From Pseudomonas saudiphocaensis (GTDB taxonomy: Bacteria; Pseudomonadota; Gammaproteobacteria; Pseudomonadales; Pseudomonadaceae), in NCBI RefSeq assembly GCF_000756775.1, contig NZ_CCSF01000001.1, positions 2,976,001 to 3,040,000 on the forward strand: a stretch of 64,000 bases of DNA, read 5' to 3'. A model generated the notes under the pieces. The model saw only the letters and a program-made list of their open reading frames with translations. It was not told where the DNA came from and did no database searches. Each line of letters opens with the position of its first letter. Within the stretch, counting starts at the first letter, position 1. This document shows positions 59,520 through 64,000 of the stretch, one piece after another. A program made the translations under genes and the position numbers.

Positions 59520-60065
59520 GTGCCCAATATCATCCTCGTAGGCCCGATGGGAGCTGGTAAAAGCACCATCGGGCGTTTGCTCGCCAAAGAGCTGCGTCTG
59601 GTATTTCGTGACTCCGACAAGGAGATCGAACAGCGCACGGGCGTCAGTATTCCGCTGATATTCGATGTAGAGGGTGAGCAGGGCTTTCGCGAGCGAGAAC
59701 ACAGCGTCATTGTCGATCTGTGTCGGCAGCCGGGCATCGTACTGGCCACGGGCGGCGGTGCGGTGTTGCGGCAAGATAACCGCCAGGCGCTGCGTGAAGG
59801 TGGGCAGGTCATCTATCTTTGTACTTCGGTTGAGCAACAGCTCGACCGCACTTCACGAGACCGCAATCGCCCGTTATTGCAAACGCCCAATCCACGGCAG
59901 GTACTGACCGAGTTGATGGCAGTGCGAGACCCTTTATACAGGGAGATCGCCGATATCATCGTTGAGACTGACGAGCGCCCGCCGCGTATGGTTGTTGGCG
60001 GAATCCTCGAACAGCTCCGCTCGCTGGCGCCTCGTGAACGCCCTGACGAATCTGCGCTATCCTAA
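59520..60065 (+). CDS. aroK: Shikimate kinase
   Basis: A 181-residue kinase phosphorylating shikimate in aromatic amino acid synthesis. The GTG at 59520 gives [25 protein letters not shown]; no clear ribosome site is visible, so translation may be coupled to pilQ, whose stop is five bases upstream. It has the P loop GPMGAGKST, shikimate-binding [11 protein letters not shown] and [10 protein letters not shown], and the lid region [10 protein letters not shown] location directly behind pilQ and before aroB is conserved in pseudomonads. Confidence 0.95.
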   Translation: MPNIILVGPMGAGKSTIGRLLAKELRLVFRDSDKEIEQRTGVSIPLIFDVEGEQGFREREHSVIVDLCRQPGIVLATGGGAVLRQDNRQALREGGQVIYLCTSVEQQLDRTSRDRNRPLLQTPNPRQVLTELMAVRDPLYREIADIIVETDERPPRMVVGGILEQLRSLAPRERPDESALS

Positions 60066-60091
60066 GCCCCTTTAATTCACGGGGGGCCTAT

Positions 60092-61195
60092 ATGCAGATT
60101 CTGGATGTTGATCTCGGCGAGCGCAGCTATCCTATTCTTATAGGCGAGCAGCTTCTCGACCGCGGTGAGTTGTTGGCTCCCCATATACGCGGCAAGCAGG
60201 TGGCCATTGTCACCAACGAAACTGTCGCTCCACTTTATCTTGAGCGCTTGATGCAGAGCCTGGGCGGTTATTCCGTCACGCCCGTGGTTCTGCCGGATGG
60301 CGAGGCCTGGAAAAACTGGGAAACCCTCCAGTTGATCTTCGATGGCCTGCTGTCTGCCAGGCATGACCGCAAGACCACGATCATCGCTCTGGGTGGCGGC
60401 GTCATCGGCGACATGGCCGGATTCGCGGCAGCCAGCTACCAGCGCGGTGTGGACTTCATTCAGATCCCGACGACGCTGCTGTCCCAGGTTGACTCTTCGG
60501 TAGGCGGCAAGACCGGTATCAATCATCCCCTGGGCAAGAACATGATTGGTGCCTTCTACCAGCCGCAACTGGTGCTGATCGATACGTCCACGCTGGCGAC
60601 ATTGCCGGCGCGTGAGCTGTCGGCGGGCCTGGCCGAAGTCATCAAGTACGGTCTGATTTGCGATGAGCCTTTCCTCGGCTGGCTTGAAGACAATATCGAC
60701 AGGCTGCGGGAGCTGGACCAGGTCGCACTGACCGAGGCCATACGGCGCTCCTGTGCCGCCAAGGCGGCGGTAGTGGGTGCGGACGAACGTGAGTCGGGTG
60801 TTCGTGCCACGCTGAATCTCGGGCATACCTTCGGCCATGCCATCGAAACCCATCAGGGTTACGGCGTCTGGCTCCATGGCGAGGCGGTCGCGGCGGGCAC
60901 CGTGATGGCGCTGGAAATGTCGCGACGGCTTGGCTGGATTTCCGCCGCGGAGCGAGACCGTGGTGTGCGTCTGCTGGCGCGCGCAGGATTGCCGGTGGTT
61001 CCGCCGACCGACATGACGCCTGAGGATTTCATGCAGCACATGGCGGTCGATAAGAAGGTCCTCGACGGTCAGCTGCGTCTGGTGTTGCTCAAGCAGCTGG
61101 GCGAGGCCGTGGTAACGGGCGACTTCCCCCGCGAGGTGCTGGACGCCACTTTGCGCGTCGACTATGACCTCCTGATGCAACAGTCGAGAGCCTGA
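60092..61195 (+). CDS. aroB: 3-dehydroquinate synthase
   Basis: A 367-residue enzyme making 3-dehydroquinate from DAHP with NAD+ and a divalent metal. The ATG follows a GGGGGGCC ribosome site. Diagnostic segments are the NAD-binding [47 protein letters not shown], metal ligands in GLAEVIKYG (Glu), [11 protein letters not shown] (His) and HGEAVAAG (His). The length matches the family. aroK is 26 bases upstream and damX 10 bases downstream. Confidence 0.97.
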   Translation: MQILDVDLGERSYPILIGEQLLDRGELLAPHIRGKQVAIVTNETVAPLYLERLMQSLGGYSVTPVVLPDGEAWKNWETLQLIFDGLLSARHDRKTTIIALGGGVIGDMAGFAAASYQRGVDFIQIPTTLLSQVDSSVGGKTGINHPLGKNMIGAFYQPQLVLIDTSTLATLPARELSAGLAEVIKYGLICDEPFLGWLEDNIDRLRELDQVALTEAIRRSCAAKAAVVGADERESGVRATLNLGHTFGHAIETHQGYGVWLHGEAVAAGTVMALEMSRRLGWISAAERDRGVRLLARAGLPVVPPTDMTPEDFMQHMAVDKKVLDGQLRLVLLKQLGEAVVTGDFPREVLDATLRVDYDLLMQQSRA

Positions 61196-61205
61196 GAGAG
61201 TTTTC

Positions 61206-62783
61206 ATGACCAGTTTGTCTGCCGATGATTCGCTCCTGAACCATTACGGGTTCAGTCATGATCCCTTTGCCCCGCGCGTGCCCGGTTTTAAATTCTTCCC
61301 TGCCCAGCGCAAGCCGGTGCTGGGGCAGTTGCACCATCTCGCGCGTTATAGCCAGCTGTTGCTGGTAGTGACGGGGCCAGAGGGAAGCGGCAAGACGCTG
61401 GTGCGCCAGGCGCTGGTTGCGAGTAGCAACAAGCAGTCGGTGCAGAGTGTGGTGATAACCCCGCAGGCCACGATGGATTCAAATCTCGTCCTGCAGCAGG
61501 TGGCCCAGGCCTTGGGCAGCCCGCGTACCGACTTCGATTCGATCATGGCGCAGATCATCCAGCTGGCATTGACCGGGCAGGAGATCTATCTGCTGGTCGA
61601 CGATGCCGAGCTACTGACTGGCGCTGCCGTGGAGACCTTGTTGCGCCTTGCCTCGGGAAGCCCGGAAGGTCGGCCGCATGTGTTCCTCTTTGGTGAGCAG
61701 TCCCTGCTGGCTCGGTTGGAGGCGCTGGTAGATGGCGAGGAGCGCTTTCACGCAATTTCGCTACAGCCTTATGAAGAAGATGAAACCAGGGAATACCTGT
61801 CGTTGCGCCTGGAAGGTGCTGGAGCGGGGCTGGATTGCTTCAATGAAGAGCAGATTTTGCGCATTCACGAGCAATCGGGTGGCTGGCCGGGTGCAATAAA
61901 TCAGGTTGCGCGCGAAGAATTGGTCGATGCGATGCACCATTCCAGGGCAAAAAGGAAGTCCGCAGGGTGGGGTTTTCCGCTTCCAATGAAGCACTCGCTG
62001 GCGTTGCTGGCCGTGCTTTGCATTGTTGCGATTGCGTTGTTCGTTATGCGCGATGGGGCCGACGAGCGGCCCGTGGCGCCAGTCACCACAAGCCTGCCGC
62101 TCGGAGGCTCGGCCGCGGAGCCAGGCGGTGCGGAACCTGCTGCGCCTGACGACGCGTCCCCACAGGCCTCCCAGCCGCCGTTGGTTCGGGAGCCGCTGGC
62201 TGCTACCGGTAGTGCGGACGTCGACGACTTCCCGCCACAGGATCCGGCGCCGGCCGTTCCGGTGCCCGCTCCTGAGCAGCCAAGCGAGCCTGCGGGCAGC
62301 ACAACTCCGGTTGCGCCAAGCGCGCCTGCGCCTCAGCCTGTCGCTCCAGCTCCAGCTCCAGCTCCAGCTCCAGCTCCAGCTCCAGCTCCAGCTCCAGCTC
62401 CAGCTCCAGCTCCAGCTCCAGCTCCAGCTCCAGCTCCAGCTCCAGCTCCAGCTCCGCGGGAGCCTGCGCCGGCAGCAACCCCGGCCCCCGTTGCCGCGGC
62501 AGGCTGGTATGGCAGCCAGCCTGCCGGCAACTATCTGATTCAAATTCTAGGCACCCGCAATGAAAGCAATGCCCAGGCGCTGGTGAAGCAGCACGGCAGT
62601 GGCTATCGCTACTTCACCAAGCTTCATGAAGGCAAGCCGCTGTATGTGGTCACCTATGGCAGTTTCCCCAACCGCAACGCGGCGACCCAGGCGATCAAGT
62701 CATTGCCGGCTGCCCTGCAGGCTGGAAAGCCCTGGATACGAAACTTCTCCGGCGTGCAACAGGAAATCGCCAAAAAACCTTAA
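61206..62783 (+). CDS. damX: DamX-like cell-division protein with AAA and SPOR domains
   Basis: A 525-residue protein. The N-terminal cytoplasmic part (residues ~1-260) is an ExeA/AAA-type ATPase with Walker A TGPEGSGKT (57-65) and Walker B IYLLVDDAELL. One transmembrane helix lies at ~263-280. A periplasmic Pro/Ala/Glu-rich linker contains (Ala-Pro)19 at residues 380-417, and a C-terminal SPOR domain (NYLIQILGTRNESNAQALVKQHG...YVVTYGSFPNRNAATQAIKSLP) follows. DamX binds septal glycan and helps division. It shares the aroKB-damX series, as in other gammaproteobacteria. Confidence 0.95.
   Translation: MTSLSADDSLLNHYGFSHDPFAPRVPGFKFFPAQRKPVLGQLHHLARYSQLLLVVTGPEGSGKTLVRQALVASSNKQSVQSVVITPQATMDSNLVLQQVAQALGSPRTDFDSIMAQIIQLALTGQEIYLLVDDAELLTGAAVETLLRLASGSPEGRPHVFLFGEQSLLARLEALVDGEERFHAISLQPYEEDETREYLSLRLEGAGAGLDCFNEEQILRIHEQSGGWPGAINQVAREELVDAMHHSRAKRKSAGWGFPLPMKHSLALLAVLCIVAIALFVMRDGADERPVAPVTTSLPLGGSAAEPGGAEPAAPDDASPQASQPPLVREPLAATGSADVDDFPPQDPAPAVPVPAPEQPSEPAGSTTPVAPSAPAPQPVAPAPAPAPAPAPAPAPAPAPAPAPAPAPAPAPAPAPAPREPAPAATPAPVAAAGWYGSQPAGNYLIQILGTRNESNAQALVKQHGSGYRYFTKLHEGKPLYVVTYGSFPNRNAATQAIKSLPAALQAGKPWIRNFSGVQQEIAKKP
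62343..62456. repeat. Hexanucleotide repeat within damX
   Basis: Eighteen perfect tandem copies of GCTCCA run from 62343 to 62450, followed by one copy with a final G (62451-62456). Each unit encodes Ala-Pro, so changes in copy number lengthen or shorten the periplasmic linker without shifting the frame. Confidence 0.95.
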
Positions 62784-62789
62784 ATAAAT

Positions 62790-62824
62790 GCCCCAAAAAA
62801 GTGCGCAATGCACCTTTTTGGGGC
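62790..62824 (+). terminator. Rho-independent terminator after damX
   Basis: GCCCC, A6, GTGC (62790-62804) pairs with GCAC, C, T5, GGGGC (62810-62824) around a short loop, with one unpaired position. The stem starts six bases after the damX stop. There is no T run after the stem, only within it. Confidence 0.65.
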
Positions 62825-62953
62825 TTGCAAAAAATAATTGTGTCGTTCTAGCTCACTTTGTAAACTGCTCCCCCGTTGCTCGCGTCCATTTTGGGGCGTT
62901 GCTCTATATGGCCGGTAAGGGGTTGATTTACAACGTATTTAGCTGGAGCGCCT

Positions 62954-64000
62954 ATGAGAGCAGGTCTGTTTCGTCCTGAAGAGTTCAGGGATAACTGTGG
63001 CTTCGGGCTGATTGCCCATATGCAGGGCGAAGCGAGCCATCACCTACTGCAAACAGCCATCCAGTCACTGACCTGCATGACCCACCGCGGCGGCATCAAC
63101 GCTGATGGCAAGACCGGCGATGGCTGCGGGCTGCTGATGCAGAAGCCGGACGCCTTTATGCGTCTCATGGCCCGTCAGCACTTCGATGCCGAGCTGCCGG
63201 ATCTCTACGCTGTCGGCATGGTCTTCCTCGACCAGGACCCCATCAAAGCCGAGGCCGCCCGCGCCTGTTTCAATGAACAGATCCTCGCCCAGGGCCTGAC
63301 CCTTGTAGGCTGGCGCGAAGTGCCGGTGGACACCAGCGTGTTGGGGCGCTTGGCACTGGAGCGGTTGCCGCGCATCGAGCAGCTGTTCGTCTGTGCCGAA
63401 GGCCTGTCCGAGCGCGAGTTCGGTATCAAACTGTTTATGAGCCGCCGCCGCACCGAAGTGGCGCTGGCCGACGACAAGCAGTTTTATGTCTGCAGTTTCT
63501 CCGACAAGGACATCATCTATAAAGGTCTGATGATGCCGGCCGATCTGGCGCAGTTCTATCCGGATCTGAGCGACGAGCGTCTGGCGACCGCCATCTGCGT
63601 CTTTCACCAGCGCTTTTCCACCAACACCATGCCGCAGTGGCCGCTGGCGCAGCCGTTCCGCTTTCTTGCCCACAACGGCGAGATCAACACCATCACCGGC
63701 AACCGCAACTGGGCCCAGGCGCGCCGCCTGAAGTTCGCCAACGAGCTGCTGCCAGATCTGCAAAGCCTCGACCCGCTGATCAATCGCAGCGGCTCCGACT
63801 CCTCCAGCATGGACAACATGCTGGAGCTGCTGGTTACCGGTGGTATGGATCTGTTCCGCAGCCTGCGCATGATCATCCCGCCGGCCTGGCAGAACATGGA
63901 AACCATGGATCCGGACCTGCGCGCTTTCTACGAATACAACTCCATGCACATGGAGGCCTGGGACGGCCCGGCGGGTGTGGTGCTCACCGATGGTCGCCAC
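62954..64000 (+). CDS. gltB: Glutamate synthase (NADPH) large subunit, partial
   Basis: 349 residues are visible before the right edge; the family is about 1,480 long. The ATG at 62954 is followed by a 14-residue propeptide, and Cys15 in [10 protein letters not shown] becomes the N-terminal nucleophile of the glutamine amidotransferase domain. Other class II amidotransferase segments are [51 protein letters not shown] and [17 protein letters not shown]. With GltD it makes glutamate from glutamine and 2-oxoglutarate. It follows damX after a terminator and a 130-base leader. Confidence 0.96.
   Translation, partial: MRAGLFRPEEFRDNCGFGLIAHMQGEASHHLLQTAIQSLTCMTHRGGINADGKTGDGCGLLMQKPDAFMRLMARQHFDAELPDLYAVGMVFLDQDPIKAEAARACFNEQILAQGLTLVGWREVPVDTSVLGRLALERLPRIEQLFVCAEGLSEREFGIKLFMSRRRTEVALADDKQFYVCSFSDKDIIYKGLMMPADLAQFYPDLSDERLATAICVFHQRFSTNTMPQWPLAQPFRFLAHNGEINTITGNRNWAQARRLKFANELLPDLQSLDPLINRSGSDSSSMDNMLELLVTGGMDLFRSLRMIIPPAWQNMETMDPDLRAFYEYNSMHMEAWDGPAGVVLTDGRH

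Noticed and set aside
62343-62456. Possible CRISPR-like array
   Set aside because: The repeat is a six-base tandem with no spacers.
62203-62543. Leu-Gln, Glu-Leu, Ser-Trp and Gly-Ala repeat proteins in other frames
   Set aside because: They are all alternative readings of the GCTCCA repeat in damX.
63065-64000. Long minus-strand open frame at the right edge
   Set aside because: It is antisense to gltB, whose amidotransferase motifs are complete in the visible part.

Overview
The window is high-GC gammaproteobacterial chromosome and is almost certainly from a Pseudomonas. Blocks of genes keep the order familiar from that genus: lppL-lysA-dapF-DUF484-xerC-HAD, algZ-algR-hemC-hemD-hemX-hemY, hemB-ppk / ppx-trxA-rho-ubiD, argS-priA-rpmE, and ponA / pilMNOPQ-aroK-aroB-damX-gltB. 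HemB has the Mg-type metal site typical of Pseudomonas ([14 protein letters not shown] instead of a cysteine-rich zinc site). I cannot name the species; the accessory left end and a join between two blocks that lie apart in P. aeruginosa PAO1 argue against P. aeruginosa itself.

Left end (1-7431) is the accessory-looking part. A minus-strand operon encodes an Flp-type small pilin, a large TadG-like protein, a TadE-like protein, a secreted protein of unknown function and another pilin-like protein cut by the window edge. Divergent from it is a tightly overlapping trio: a cysteine-free periplasmic protein resembling a sulfite-oxidase/molybdopterin fold, a REC-PAS-LuxR response regulator and a membrane histidine kinase.

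7485-22786: HAD hydrolase, xerC, DUF484, dapF, lysA and the lipoprotein lppL on the minus strand (recombination and lysine/DAP synthesis); cyaY and rnk on plus; cyaA, small unknown proteins, an NnrS-family membrane protein, a GNAT acetyltransferase and argH on minus; then algZ-algR, the LytS/LytTR-type two-component system of alginate and twitching control.

22887-33641: hemC-hemD-hemX-hemY, dsbB, algQ (anti-sigma70) and algP (histone-H1-like tail), then an ABC-F ATPase, a small MscS channel, a TerC protein and a LysE exporter. 33759-44213: elbB, hemB, ppk/ppx (polyphosphate), trxA, rho, ubiD and a 2Fe-2S flavin reductase.

44348-64000: a SPOR protein, argS and priA on minus; rpmE, a secreted nuclease and maeB on plus; ponA divergent from pilMNOPQ (type IV pilus alignment complex and secretin), continuing into aroK-aroB-damX and the start of gltB. 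No tRNA, rRNA, insertion sequence, prophage or CRISPR array was recognised.

Most of the window is conserved core. The points most worth a second look are the pilin-like operon with its divergent signalling trio, a terminator hairpin inside the start of the nuclease gene, an 18-copy hexanucleotide repeat in damX, several palindromic intergenic elements and the apparent synteny breakpoint near 44.2-44.3 kb.
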